This document shows, piece after piece, positions 11,578-24,058 of a stretch of DNA of 64,000 nt; within the stretch, counting starts at the first letter, position 1; each line of letters begins with the position of its first letter. The notes under the pieces were generated by a model that had not been told where the DNA came from, searched no databases, and worked only from the letters and a program-made list of their open reading frames with translations. The position numbers were made by a program, and so were the translations under genes. Location: positions 16,082,814 to 16,146,813 of the forward strand of contig OY821740.1 of assembly GCA_963682055.1 (NCBI GenBank), in the 5' to 3' direction. This DNA comes from Primula veris (Eukaryota > Streptophyta > Magnoliopsida > Ericales > Primulaceae).

Positions 11578-13690
11578 TCATGTCCCTGCCACCAATCCGT
11601 CATGTAGCCAATTTCTCATTACCATAAAAGCCTGTTCCGCATCTTCATCTTCTTCCGGTGACTCTGGCCTATGCACAAACCCATGACCTCTACCTCTAAA
11701 TACCAACACTTCACATTTATTGCCAATTCTCTTTTCAACATCTTCTAACGTTTTTATTTCACAATACGGGTCCTCATCCCCTGAGACTAACAACACTGGA
11801 ACCTTAATGTTATGAGCGACAGACGGGTTTATTCTTGCACCATAAAAGGAAACTCCGACCCCAAAACATGTGTCGTGGTCTTGAGCAAGAATGTCGATTA
11901 CTTTTGCACCTCCGAAACAGAACCCTATAATTCCTAGCTTCTTTGAGGACATTCCCGCAGCTAAGAACTCGTCCACAAGCCATTTTGTACAAGTGTTAAT
12001 GTCGGATGCAACTTTTTCTAGTGTATGCTCGGCTTCCCATGGTTCAATTTGGGACAATGGTTTGTGTTTTGGCCACGGGTCCCCTCGAAATAAGTCTGGT
12101 ACTAGAACGCTGCAGCAAATATTTATAAGAAATGTACATGAGGTACTTCGTAATAACATCGGTGACTTGAAGTTGTTCTGTTTTATGAGAATATCGAGTG
12201 AGTAATCGGTTCCCCAAATTGATACCATTTTTCTTAATAAAATGTTCTTTATTCCTCTGAATTCTTCAATTACAATCATGCACGAATATCGTGCCCGACT
12301 GCCCGTCATTATATAAAAAATTACATGATTACATCACAGATTCTAGTATTTTTTGTCTGCTAGGTCATCTGTGCAATCCAATCGCTTAACGACTGAAAAT
12401 CAAGGGATTATAATTGAACTTTCTATTTTACAAGCGAGTGCTGCCAATTCATACTGTTGTATTTTCTCTCAATTTATACATGCTACAGTAATCTTATTTT
12501 TAATGTGCTATCCAAAAATAATAATTATAATTACTCTTAGAGAAAAACAGAACATGTAAATCAGGAAAGGGACATACTTGTAACCGTTGCAAGCAACTCG
12601 ATATGCAAAATCTCTGGTAGCCGAGTCCTCGAACCCGAATATATCTGACAAGAGCACAATGCCGGTACCATTGTTGTTCTTCACTGCCTTGCATAGATAT
12701 GCCCGAATGCTATAATTGTCGTCCCCAACAGAAATCTCCATACCACTAACGAGCTCACAAGCCTCGTCATCTCTACTGTCTTCAACTTCAACTTGCCCCA
12801 ACGATGCTGCTTTACATGGCATATGAATTCTAGCAAGTAATGAAGTTTGGTGATGGTTTAAGCTCACTGATCGTCTGAAAATATACTGAAGCTTTATGGT
12901 TAAATTTTGAAGTTTGAATTTATCAAAAGATCTGAGGAATGTAGTCCCAAGATACACTAAAAAAGAAGATAGGGGTTGACTAATTGTAGCTTTTAAGCTC
13001 AGTTATGCTACTTACAAGTTGTACTGCAGTTGTTGGTCATTTTGATACTCAAAACTTTAAAGTTTCTTAGTTTGCATATGAACTTCTTGTTTCTGTACAT
13101 CTAAGTAGAAAGCTAAACAAAGAAATATACAACACACAAAGACCAGTCGGCAGTTACAACAACTACCCGTCCGGACTGCTAATCTTAAACACTTATAAGA
13201 ACTTCTGTTAAGATGAATCGCCCTTCACTGAATGTTATTGTACTTCTCTGTCATACAATCGTTTTAAGATACTAAATACCACAAACAATTATGTCTGAAT
13301 CCTTTAAACAGAAAAAGCTGGTGTAGAACTTCTAGCTTTTGAGGACAAAAACCAGAAGACTAATCTTCATTGATAAGTTGAGCTTAAAAAAACAAATAAG
13401 TACTTTAAAACATGCCACCTAATGAAATGGGGCCTGGGGGTTACTACTTTACTAGTTTGAGAGCACCTAAAGGACCTTAAACATCATAAAAAATAAAATA
13501 AAATAAAATCAGAAAATCATACAAAGAGCTGAAAAAGTACAATTATCAAATTGATAAAAAAAGAAGGAAAAAGGAGTAATGGACTCACAGGAATAAAAGA
13601 GGGTGGGGAAACAAAATTTGGACAGAAATATTGCCGTCGCCATCTTGTCGGAAATTGCAACGGCGTTGATGCTGCTGCTGCCGACGCCAT
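11578..13690 (-). CDS. Dienelactone hydrolase family protein, plastid-type (carboxymethylenebutenolidase homolog)
   Basis: Exons on the minus strand are 13690-13589, one ending at 12578, and 12109-11578. The last junction splits an Asn codon (GY-N-VLVPDLFRG) and is certain. The alpha/beta-hydrolase core shows the family's Cys-His-Asp triad: nucleophile Cys in GFCFGG, Asp in SGDEDPYC and His in GRGHGF. The first exon starts with MASAAAAS and is Ser/Ala/Arg-rich, as expected of a plastid transit peptide. The ACEL(V)...GxE...IRAYLCKAVKN block and YRVACNGYN follow relatives in Arabidopsis. The joining of exon 1 (phase 0, strong GTGAGT donor) to exon 2 is unresolved: the best pyrimidine-rich acceptor at about 12956 gives the wrong phase, and CAG at 12886-12888 gives the right phase but is weak. 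The family hydrolyses small lactones or esters; the substrate in plants is not known to me. Confidence 0.85.
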
Positions 13691-13995
13691 TCTCTTTATC
13701 TCCCTATATACAAGTTTTGTCTGGTCTTTTGTTACAAATATCTAAAGCAGGAAATGGGAACTAGTGGAAGGTATCTCTATCTACAAATATCTGTATGGAG
13801 AGGGGGGCCTATTCATCACTGACCTTACATAATTATATCATCTACTCTTAATACTCCACTATATATAACGAGCTTCTATTTACACCAATATTTTATGAGT
13901 TTCCCTACACAAAACAAGAAAAGACGGGACCAGAATCCGTTCTCGTTCGATATGTTGTTTAAATGAGCGTAAAACTACTAAATTCTTTTAATCAT

Positions 13996-14570
13996 TAATA
14001 ATCCGGATTTTCGTTCTAAAATTTCGGTGTAAAGATAAAGTATTATCCACATCGCTTAGATATGTGAGTATCTATATGGTATATAAGTTAATAAAATTCT
14101 CGTTAATATCGCCAAACTCTTTTAAACTCGTACGGCCCAATAAGCGAGAACGAAATTGGGTTAAGCAGATGGTGACGGTCTGATCGGAAGACCGGGTCGT
14201 TATAAATGGTATTAGAGCCGCTATCTAACCGATGGTGTGTGAACCACCCCCGGAAGTACGACATGCCCGACGAGGACGTCTTGGCTGGAGGGGAAAGAGT
14301 ATAGAAATCCGGATTTTTGTAGAAAAATATCGGTGTAAAGATAAATTATTATCCCACATCGCCTACATATGTGAGTACATATATGGTATATAAGCTAAGC
14401 AAAACTCTTATTACTATCTCCAAGACCTTTTAAATCCGTGCGGCCCAAGAACCGATTACGAAATTGAACCAAAACGGACAGTATGGATAGACGAAATTGG
14501 ATCAAAACGGATAGTATTTATGATAGTAAGCAGATGATGACGGTATGGTCGGAATACCGGATCCTTACAT
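13996..14570 (+). mobile_element. TRIM (miniature LTR retrotransposon)
   Basis: Two related terminal repeats, about 13996-14204 and 14300-14570, share ATCCGGATTTT, CGGTGTAAAGATAAA, CACATCG and GTGCGGCCCAA-type words. Right after the first lies TGGTATTAGAGC (14207-14218), the usual primer-binding site for initiator tRNA-Met. A purine tract, GGAGGGGAAAGAG, precedes the second repeat. The internal part is only about 95 bp and codes for nothing. The second repeat contains a small duplication (two copies of a GAAATTG..CCAAAACGGA..GTAT word), which explains its greater length. Exact ends were not fixed. Confidence 0.65.
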
Positions 14571-14756
14571 AATTAGTCCTGGTCACATAAAACGGTTTTG
14601 TCCTGTTTTAAAAATTGCATTCCCACAATGCATCCGTTGTTTTATCCATTTTCTGACTGAAATTCAGTTTAAATTAAAATGCATTAGCCAGTCCCGTTCA
14701 AAACAATGCAGGTGCTACTTGTAGAACATCTGTGCCACGCAATCATGAAGTGAGCC

Positions 14757-15212
14757 GGGGCGGATCCAAGGGGGGCTGGAGTGTCCATCATGATACTGAC
14801 GACGATTTTCAATTTTATTTCTATTTTTTTTATACATGTAATTAAAAAAATTATGAGATATATACATTGATGGCTTCCCCTAGTTAGACAAAAGAGTTGC
14901 TGGTGTAATTCTAAAATTAGACCATAAGTAATTGATAGGTTAGATGTTCAAATCATATTAGCTTCCTTTTTCTAAAATTTTATGTTTTTTACTTTAAAAT
15001 TAGCAAATTTTCTAAATACTTGTATTTTCTCAAACAAAATTACATAAAAAATTATTTTACTGTCCAATGTAATTTGTTTTGATTTCATATTTATTTTATT
15101 TTATGTTGAACATAGAAAAAAATATTATTTTTGTATTAGACCCTATTTTTTTTATATTCGACATATTTTTTACACCACGGCCCATCGAAGAAAAGCTGGT
15201 TCCGCCCCCGAA
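14757..15212 (+). mobile_element. Non-autonomous hAT-like element, copy 1
   Basis: Ends read GGGGCGGATCCA and TGGTTCCGCCCC, an inverted pair. The AT-rich interior aligns throughout with the element at 52337-52795 (shared TTCAAATCAT, ATTGTATTT/TTGTATTTTC, TATTCGACATATTTTTTAC). There is no coding capacity. It belongs to a dispersed family of about 460 bp, probably hAT-derived. Confidence 0.6.
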
Positions 15213-15777
15213 GTGAGGTATACAGCCAAACAGACGAGGCAACAATATTTCTATGTACATAATAATTATGCCAGAAATTTCTAAGTTAGACTAAAGTTTT
15301 TTTCTTAAACTTCATGATGGTAAAAGTTACAAAGAGCAAATACTCATCCAGTTATTAAGAAATCACAATAAATTATCTTCAAAATCCTCAATAATAGCAT
15401 TCACAGTTATGACCAGTGGATTGTAGACAATATATTATTGAGGACGAATCAAGTCCACAGATTTCCATTTGAAAATGTAAATCATGACTACTAGGTTTAG
15501 CCATTCCATCGTAATTGGAATAGGGAAGATTAGTTAGTTACTTAGTTCTACGTAAACAACATGATATGAAAGCTAATAATAGTCAAGTGTAGGACTTTAC
15601 CAAAACAAGTTCTCAGCAAAACTAAATTCCTTTATGTGATTTTTTTTTCTTGATAAATTTTCTGCTTCTATAACAGATGATGTGGAGCAGCTACGACTGA
15701 AGCTGTTGAAACTTGAAAATACAAGAGATACATCCGGTATGCATAAGTTTGTACAAACTGAGTCCCACTAAGCTTAT

Positions 15778-18700
15778 TTAAGCATCTAAAGACTGAATAG
15801 CAAGTTTTGCGGCAACCATGGAAATATTTTCTTTTACATATTCCAGCGATTGAGTAAGCCTTTCGATCGTGTCGTCACCATTCATAGCTTTCAACTTCTC
15901 TTGTTGCAACTTGAGCGACTCAGGCCGAGTCAATCCTGTAATTTACAACAGAAACTATAAGCTATTGGTATTTTCTCCTCTAAAATAACTTACTGTTGCA
16001 AAAGTCTAACTTGAATTAGGTAAATATCGCTTGTATGTGAGATTGAGACAATTAAGAACATAAAGATCCTAATTTATATGCTCAAGATGCGGTTCAATTT
16101 TCTAGGTTTTGTATAACTTCTTAACTTATTACTCAGTACTTGGTGAAAAACATGCAGGAATATTCCCCAGTATATCATGAATACTTATTAAAGGATTTGC
16201 ACTTCATACAAAGAATGAAGCGAAGATTGCATCTCAGCAAAACTAATTTTTTGAAGATGATTTCGCACTCAACTAGGTAGAGTTGTTTCCAATTCATTGC
16301 AATAAATATCAACGGTTTCGAATGGTCTGTTTCAACAAAGTATCTCAAGAAGTCAGTGGTCTAGTAATATTTGAAGATGATTTTTTTCTTCGAAAGAGAT
16401 AATAAGATGTAACATACTCCTAATATATAAACCTCATTAATATCCTTTCTTAGTAACGAGCTAGCCTACTCATCCTTGTTTCTTGTGTATATAAACCAAC
16501 AAACTCACTATTTATAAAAATAATTCGATATTTATGTATTACCTGAAACTGGTTGAAGCGATGCAAATGATAAACGCTCAGCGACTTGTGGAAGAAAAGC
16601 TTCATAATTATCTAGAGAGAAATCCTTCTCAGCCCACTGTAGGGAGTTCGCTATTCGGGTCTGTAACAATGCCTCCTTCGGTGCCTATTATAACCAAGGA
16701 AAACCACAAATTGTTGGTGAAAGTTGAAAATCTTGCGTCATGAACTGCGATTCCATTTCTGAGATTAGAGACCGAAGTACTACAGTGAATCAATATGCCC
16801 AACTGTATACCCCCTCCGTTCCCAATTAATTGTCCATTACGAAACTATGTGCAATTTTGACCGGCCAATAACTTGTATCAAATTTGTCGGAATGAAATTT
16901 TTTAAAATTTAATCATATAGTTCAAACATTAAATTATATGATTTAGTTTTGAAAATTTTCATTTCGACAATTTTGATACATGTTATAAGCCGGTCAAAAT
17001 TGCATGTAATTTCGTAGAGGACAATTAATTGGGAACGGAGGGAGTATGAAATAGTTTTTAGTGGACGATATTTAAAATGTTCAAAGGGTCTTATTACAAT
17101 ACTTTGTTATCTGAGCTATCATTTGTGCTCAAGATAAGACTATGTCTAGAGCTAGATTACTTTTAAGTTAAAAAGTATAAAACGATGTCATCGAGTTGCA
17201 TTTAGGTAAATATTTGATTGGTCCTCGTGAATAAAACAAACGAACAAGCTGAATGGTGTCCACAGCAAGGGTAAAAAAAAGTTAAAAATGAGTAGTAGTA
17301 TGTTTGACAGTTACACTGTAAATGAGAACTAAATTTTCAACATCTCGTAAGTTTTATAACAGCAAGTAGCGGATTTTTATCAATGAGAAGTTCGTTTTTC
17401 AACTCTGAGTAGCAGCATTAATATGTAAAAACCCAATATTGTTACCATAGCAATCCCTTTAGTTACATCTGATAAAGGATTTGATGTAACATCTGTAAGA
17501 ACATCCCCAGATTACTCAACCCCGTACATAACCAACCGTAACTTCTACAGCTTTGTGCAAGACTCAACAAGTTTTTCATGAAAAAAATCGCCAGAATTAT
17601 GTGTATAGAGGAAGAAAAAACCTTCAGTTTTATTTCTAGGCCGTTCAAGCATTGAAGAACTTCCTTCAGCTCCGCAATTTGGGAATTTAATCTGAGTGTG
17701 TTGTCCGAGACAACATCTTGCATTGGATTAACTACACCTTGTATGTAAGGCTCAGCCTGCAAATTATGACTGTAAGCAAGAAACATTTAAGATATCAAGT
17801 AATAAAATCATCAAACTGTGTAGCCAAAAAAATAACTTCAAAGTCGATTTTCTTTTTTTATACAGTACAAATTTTATGATTAGACATTCACCTTAAATGC
17901 AGCTAAGGAATGTCTTGCCACATTCAAGATGAAGAGTCTGTTTGGTTGCGTTTTCTAATTGTGCAGTTCTAGGTACCTTATCATCGGGACCAATTGCCAA
18001 TTTTAATCTTTTCAATTTCTCAAAAGCTGAGACCTTTGACATACATATTTTAAAGAACTCGCCTGAATGGATGGTTTATGTTCTTTTTGTTTAAATCGAA
18101 AACCAACAGACCCAACATAAAAAAATATATATAAATAAAAAGAAATGACCTTTACACAATCAAATTTCTCTCACCTTCAAAAAAATATAATCAGTCTAAA
18201 CTGATTTTTCTAACTGGCCCAGAGTTTTGCATCCCCATAGAAACAATACTCATTAAAAGAGTAGAAAAGCACGAAATATTATGATAATCATGTAAAGAGT
18301 CCAATCCCATCAAAAGGCCTCAAGATAGGATGGAGAGGAACTCATATATAAGGATGAGCTAGGATCAATGGCACATCGATGTGGGATGATTTATAACTCT
18401 AACACTCCCACTCGCTCGTGGCCTGGGATATGACATGGCAGACGAGCGGATATTGAATGGGTGGAGGTGGAGGTGGAGCTCAACATCGATGTCCCGCTCT
18501 GATACCATGTAAAGAGTTCATGCAATCCCATCAAAAGGTCTCGTAATGGTAAGGATGAAAACTCTTTATAAACCACAGGCTTGATCGATATTACATCGAT
18601 GTGGGATAATATAACTCTAACACTCGGGTCCAACGAGCGGATATAATGAACGGACGGAGGTGAGACCCAACATCGATCGCCCGCTCTGATAGCATATTAG

Positions 18701-21700
18701 AATCCATATTCATTTACCAAGATAGGATGGAGAGGAACTCATATATAAGGATGAGCTAGGATCAATGACACATCGATGTGGGATGATTTATAACTCTAAC
18801 ACTCCTCCTCGCTCGTGGTCCGGGATATGACAGGGCAGACAAGCGGATATTGAATGGGTGGAGGTGGAGCCCAAGCAGACAAGGTTCATTAGCTGAAGAA
18901 ATTAAAACCTAACACAACATTTTGGTAAGGTAGATTCTTGAAAACTCAAGAAATAAAAATGAAATTTGATGTCCACCTGAAGAAAGTTCACAATGTTGAC
19001 GCGGCCTATTCCCCTTATCGAGACTAAGGCTCCAACATCTAAGCGCTCAACCTGCAACATCTCAACCAGGATTAGAAAATTAAAGCACCCGCACTTTATA
19101 ACTATTTTAAGATTGCATAAGTGAAAAAATGTACTCAAGAACGTGCCCCTGCTCATAGTTCTTGATGCAAATATGTTAGAGAGAGACAAATATCATGGTT
19201 CCTTCCTAAATTAGCGTTTAGCAACTCACTTTTTCTATGACAACCAAACAACCATATCGAGCAGCAAACGATGCTTCTGATGTATCGTTGGTTCTGATTG
19301 GGTCCAACACAAAGTGCACAAAGTATTTGTCCCTTCCCAATAGAGACTGCAAAAACATTGATACAATATGTTCAAACAAGGGTTTTTCTTGGCTTTTGCT
19401 TTTATAAGCAGTTAGCAGTAAGCACACACAACAAAGACAAACTGACGAAAGAGAAGGAAAAAAGAGAAGAAGGTGAGGTTCATCAGATGTTTGTTGATTA
19501 TTCAGATAGCAATTGTTATAGTAGGAAGAACTTAAAAACTGTTGTATTACCCCAAATCGGAAACTTATCAGTCAAACTAAAAGCTACTAACTACAAGAAA
19601 GGTGTATGGTGTACAATATGCAATACCTCGTCCAGCAATGCCAGGTATCTTGCTTCGTATAAATGAAGTGTCTTGCTCTCTGTTGGTACAAGTACCTGTG
19701 TTTCGAAGACTAAAGCTCTGTTATAGCAATAGTGCATAATAAATACTACGAAAGGGTCAATATATCACTAATCTGTTCTGTATCAACTTCTTTGTAAACC
19801 AATAACTTGTTATTCAGTAAAGTGTAACGTTGCTTTGTTTTATGAAATATGAACTTCAAAATAAGATGCTAATGTAATATATCGCAAATAACCTGTTCAT
19901 ATATGCTACAAAATTAAGCAGCATCCTAATTTGGTACGATTAGAAGCGGAACTGGACTATTTCTATGTAACACACTGAAGCAAAAGAGACAGACAAATAA
20001 AACAGTGAGTTCCGGCCTTAGTTGCTGGAAGCTTCCGAACTGCCGACATCCATATATTGTAAAATCCTGTATTTTATTTTATCGGGTCATTAATTTTTAA
20101 TATTTCAAGAGTGGTTTAATATTTTTGGCAACGTGGTGGGTTGTTTAGTATTTACCAATTTGAGGGACCAAGCTAGTAATAGGGAGGATTAGTAATTAAA
20201 TTACAATTAACGTAAGGGAAATTAGAGAGTCTCAAGAAAGAAGAAAAAGAAACTGTAGAAACTTAAAAGTCTATCATAATTGAAGGTTGTAATGTACAGA
20301 GAGAGAGATAGAACTTATTGTCCGTCCGAAACCGCTCAACTCCTTCATCTGCCTCGACCTTATACACAATTGTCCATATATACATACCTATAGGTATATA
20401 CACAGACCGACAAAAAATAAAAATAAACTCCCCCACCTTCATCACCCTTATACACGTATAGATAGAGAAAGAGAGAGATAATCGGAGATGGGGCTTCTAG
20501 GCAATATTGAGGCAGTCAGGTAAATATATTTTCTCTGTTCCTTTTAGATCATAGTTTGACAACATAAGAAATAGGGGTTTTATGAAGACCTATATTTTAT
20601 CAACCAAATATTTAGTGTAACTAGTTTGGGATTGAAGTTATAAGGAGATATATTACTTAGATTTATGTATAAGTATCCACAAAAACAATAAAGTAGTTAG
20701 CATTGGGTAATTAATGACTAACGCTTTGAGTTCAAGGATCAATATCTGTGTATCATCATTAAGTAGGTTTCTGTAATAATTTTGTAAGTTTCGAGCTCCT
20801 TGGATGTCGATTGGAAACCAACAGTGAGTCTGTTGGTATATTTTTTTTTTGGAAATTAAATGAGCTATGGGAGGAGTTAGTCTGCTACTTGTTGTTAGTA
20901 TTGGTGGTCAATTTTGTTTGGTTTGGAGATTAAAGCTGAACCTAAACACTAGAGTTTTGCAAATATTAGATTGAGTCAGTTTATATGTTTGCTATATGTA
21001 AGGAATGTACAATTGTATTAATTTAAGGGTGATGATTATATTTTCAGGTCGTTGGAAGTTTTGGTGTGTATAAGTGTTTCGGGGTTCTTAATCCGAATCA
21101 GTTGAGTGAGTTTTGTCTTGCTATTATAAAGTATCTTGTGCATTGCTTAACAGTTATTTACAGACCTTGATCAGTTATTATTTTTGAAGTATTTATATGG
21201 TATACTTTGAGTTTCTATCAAATGTTATAAAGAAAGATTGAAAGAAAGTTGGAAAGAAAGAAAGAACGAACGAGAAGGAAAACATGTTAAGAGTTTATTT
21301 CATAAACATGTAAAGTTTAAAGACATTTTTTTAATATATTTATGATTTGCTTATCATTTGTATTTGGTAACATGAGGAAAAATCCAACGAAGAATCCCCT
21401 AACAAGGAGAAGTGTGGTGATGTTGGCAACTAAACGAATGACTTTAGTTCTCAACGGTTAACTTAACAACTGTACATAGTTTTGTAAACATGAACGTTTT
21501 AAGTAATAGACTCAGCCGTCATGTTGTGGTGACCTTAATTACGTAGTGCATGTATGGTTTATACACCTGAGAAAAATATCGACGGTAAAGAGATTGATGA
21601 AGTCAATCGGGCTTGGTACCCAAGATATATATATTATCATATTTGCTCACATCATAAAAGAAACAAAGAGATTTTATTTTTATTTTTTTGTGACCGTTTA

Positions 21701-24058
21701 AAAGGAGATTATGTTGATGAATGAAAAAGAAAAGAGTTATTTATTTTTTATTCCAAATTTTTTTAAGTTATTGATAATTGCATTGAGATTTTTATTTAAA
21801 TAAAACATTGTTTTTAAAGAAACTGAAAAGGAAAATATTATTTTCAACCTATATTATATATTGTGAGTATTTCTCTCTCATTGAGCTCGTTTAGCTCACA
21901 TCTCCCCTTTTTAAAATGTTTTTCAGGTAAGCGATCGATTATTTAGATTTAAAGTCGATTAGTTGGGACCAGATAGATCTTATAGAAGTTTAAGTTAGTT
22001 TTTCCGCTGTGATGTAATTTTGCTTTAACTTATATGATGTATAATTACTTGGTAAGAACCGTAATTAAAATTATTATTAATAAAGATATAGAATTTTGGA
22101 TATATTTCATTATTCTACTATTTATGAATGTTTTAAAGTTATGCTTTATCTAGCATATGTCGCCACACGTGTTATTCGACTGTGTGACTCCCAAGTTAGG
22201 TCAGGAATGTTACATATATAACCCAACCCTAACACATCGGCTCATATTTCTATGCTAACTTGAAAGAGTACTATATTTTTCTTTTTTCTTTTTTCCTTTT
22301 CAAGTATTGGGATAATTATTATCGTTTAATAGTATTTTATTACATAAAATTATAGAAATAAAAATAAAAATTCTCCTAGACGCTTCCGATCACGCTTCCT
22401 CACTTCTACACCATCCGCTTCCTCGCTCCCGCTCCCTTACATGCTCCCGCTTCGTGCAACTATGGACTTCCGGCTGGGTTGCGAAATAACAGGCTCTTAA
22501 TAAAGTTATAACCGATCTGTAGTTATTTTGTAAACAAAATTTGCTCCAATAACAACTCTCGAGATAATCTTTTCTTTTGACATGGGACTACTTAAGTAGA
22601 CTACTGCATTATATGCATCCGTAAACGATCACTCCAGAGGTTGTCACTCCAACCGTTCATACATTAGGCTTGTTGGAAAAACCTATAAGATACACTTTTT
22701 CTCCGACATTTGTGCCTAAGCATATAAACTGTCTCTCCATAGGCATACCCTAGATAAGTATTGTTGTTTTTACACTTTCGAGAATTTGATAATTTTCGTG
22801 AAATGTTTTGATTCCTTTTTTCTTAATTTTTTTTGACTTTCTGTCTTTTCTACGTTACTATCAACTACTCCCGTCACTTGAGCATTTCCGATACAAAAAG
22901 GTTACTATATTTCATATTCCGTCATAAAATATCTAGAAAATTAGGCAAGTCCTTAAGTTTACACATTTCCGCAACGCAAAACAAGATTAATAGTTATAAG
23001 CTGTGACCAAAGAGCCATTAACTCTCATTACAAGAGGAACATAGCAAGGGACACCTTTTGGCATGTACAATGAGTCATCAATCAACTACGTATATTATAG
23101 GGTAGATTTAGGGTTAAGTCCATTTGCCTCAACCAGTTCGTCTACCTCGAAGCCTTCTAAGAACAGTACTAATATTTAGCATATATGTCCAAGTTTGTTA
23201 TTTGTTTATTTATAAGGTTTCTTAAGATACAAAAGCTAGCATGGTACCTGGTTGCAATTTATCCTAATCATCCTACTAATTACATACACATAATTGGAAA
23301 AATACAATAGTAAGGGGTTAATTGGGGTTTTTACCCTGTATTCTTGCGCTTTTTTTGTTTACTACTTTATAATATCAATTTTACTATTTTGTACCTTCAA
23401 TTTTTATTTTTTTTAACTTTACCATCCAATTCTGGATGGAAAACCATCATAAAATTGGATGAAAAATCACCATAACACGGATGTTTTCCATCCATAATTG
23501 GACGGAAAAGTTTAATTTATTTTCCAAAAACACGAATACAGCCATACAGGAATCTAATTGGAAAAACTAACAATGTAAAACACTAATCGACAAACACGCA
23601 GCAATACAAGGTACAAAATTGCTAAAAACCCCAATTTCAAGGTAGTGGATCTCAGAAAAATCTCTCAAGTTATTGGCTTATTGCTGAATAAACCTTTCAA
23701 ATTCTACAAATTTGTTAAAAAAAAATAATCCAAAAAAAGAAATATTATAAAGGAAAATAGTGAAAGGGAACAATGGAAGAACCTGGTCAATAGGAAAGGG
23801 AAGTAGAGGGAGCTCTTTTTCCAGTGATGTAGAAGAAGAATAAGAAGATGATGATGTAGGTGACACATTTGCAATGAAACAGTGCCGTTTCACTATGGGA
23901 TAAGGTAAAATTTTACTAACATGATGTAATGTGTGGTGTTTATCAAGTTCTTGAGTTTTAAAACAGTTTCTCTTGAAACTGGTTAGAATATTTGTTGTAT
24001 AGTAAGCCTTTGAAGAAAATACATTTAATGCAATATTGGGAGTTAGTATACAACTCAT
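15778..24058 (-). CDS. LON N-terminal (substrate-binding) domain protein, plastid-type
   Basis: Seven exons on the minus strand: 24058-23783, 19695-19627, 19346-19230, 19051-18977, 17756-17622, 16684-16543 and 15935-15778. All phases agree and give 323 residues. Exon 1 encodes a Ser/Thr-rich transit-like N-terminus ending in ELPLLPFPIDQ. Later blocks are LHLYEARYLALLDE, FAARYGCLVVIEKVERL, DVGALVSIRGIGRV, QTRIANSLQWAEKD, FLPQVAERLSFASLQPVSG and ENISMVAAKLAIQSLDA. These match the plant family annotated as 'ATP-dependent protease La (LON) domain protein'. It has the PUA-like Lon N-domain and a C-terminal helical segment, but no AAA+ or Ser-Lys protease domain, so it is not itself a Lon protease; a role in substrate or partner binding in plastids is inference. 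Intron 1 is 4.1 kb. Introns 4 and 5 host a tandem TRIM and a Stowaway MITE. Confidence 0.88.
16808..17046. mobile_element. Stowaway-type MITE (Tc1/mariner) in an intron
   Basis: The left end CCCCCTCCGTTCCCAATTAA and right end ending in GGGAACGGAGGGAG form near-perfect terminal inverted repeats. TA dinucleotides flank both sides (16808-16809 and 17045-17046). The whole roughly 235 bp folds into a long hairpin. It is non-coding and sits in intron 5 of the LON-domain gene. Confidence 0.85.
18291..18404 (-). mobile_element. TRIM LTR copy a
   Basis: This is a 114-bp repeat with ends TGTAAAGAG and CTCTAACA on the plus strand. It contains the palindrome-like ACATCGATGTGGGAT typical of plant TRIM LTRs. 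It is the first of three copies in intron 4 of the LON-domain gene. Confidence 0.8.
18405..18890 (-). mobile_element. Tandem TRIM: internal-LTR-internal-LTR-internal
   Basis: After LTR copy a comes a 104-bp interior (18405-18508) whose right end, GCTCTGATACCATG, is the reverse complement of the tRNA-Met primer-binding site TGGTATCAGAGC. The element therefore reads on the minus strand. LTR copy b is 18509-18622 (114 bp). A second interior follows (18623 to about 18695, with a mutated primer site GCTCTGATAGCAT), then LTR copy c (about 18696-18801, left end lost) and another partial interior (to about 18890). Repeated interiors keep the GAGCGGATAT..TGAA..GG..GGAGGTG pattern. Confidence 0.75.
20488..21108 (+). 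other. Exon-like short reading frame nested in the LON-domain gene intron 1
   Basis: ATG at 20488 opens MGLLGNIEAV, followed at 20520 by a GTAAAT donor. An AG acceptor at about 21048 continues in frame with R-SLEVLVCISVSGFLIRIS and a stop. The predicted 29-residue peptide has one hydrophobic segment. A GA-rich leader (20462-20480) precedes it. I do not recognise the product. It could be a small membrane peptide, the first exons of a decayed gene, or chance. Confidence 0.25.

Noticed and set aside
16534..16743. Plus-strand reading frame of 69 codons
   Set aside because: The opposite strand is exon 6 of the LON-domain gene (QTRIANSLQWAEKD onward) with proper splice sites, so this frame is its shadow.
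17463..17786. Full 107-codon minus-strand frame as one protein
   Set aside because: Only 17756-17622 is coding. The flanks read through a CAG acceptor and a GTTTTT donor into intron sequence.
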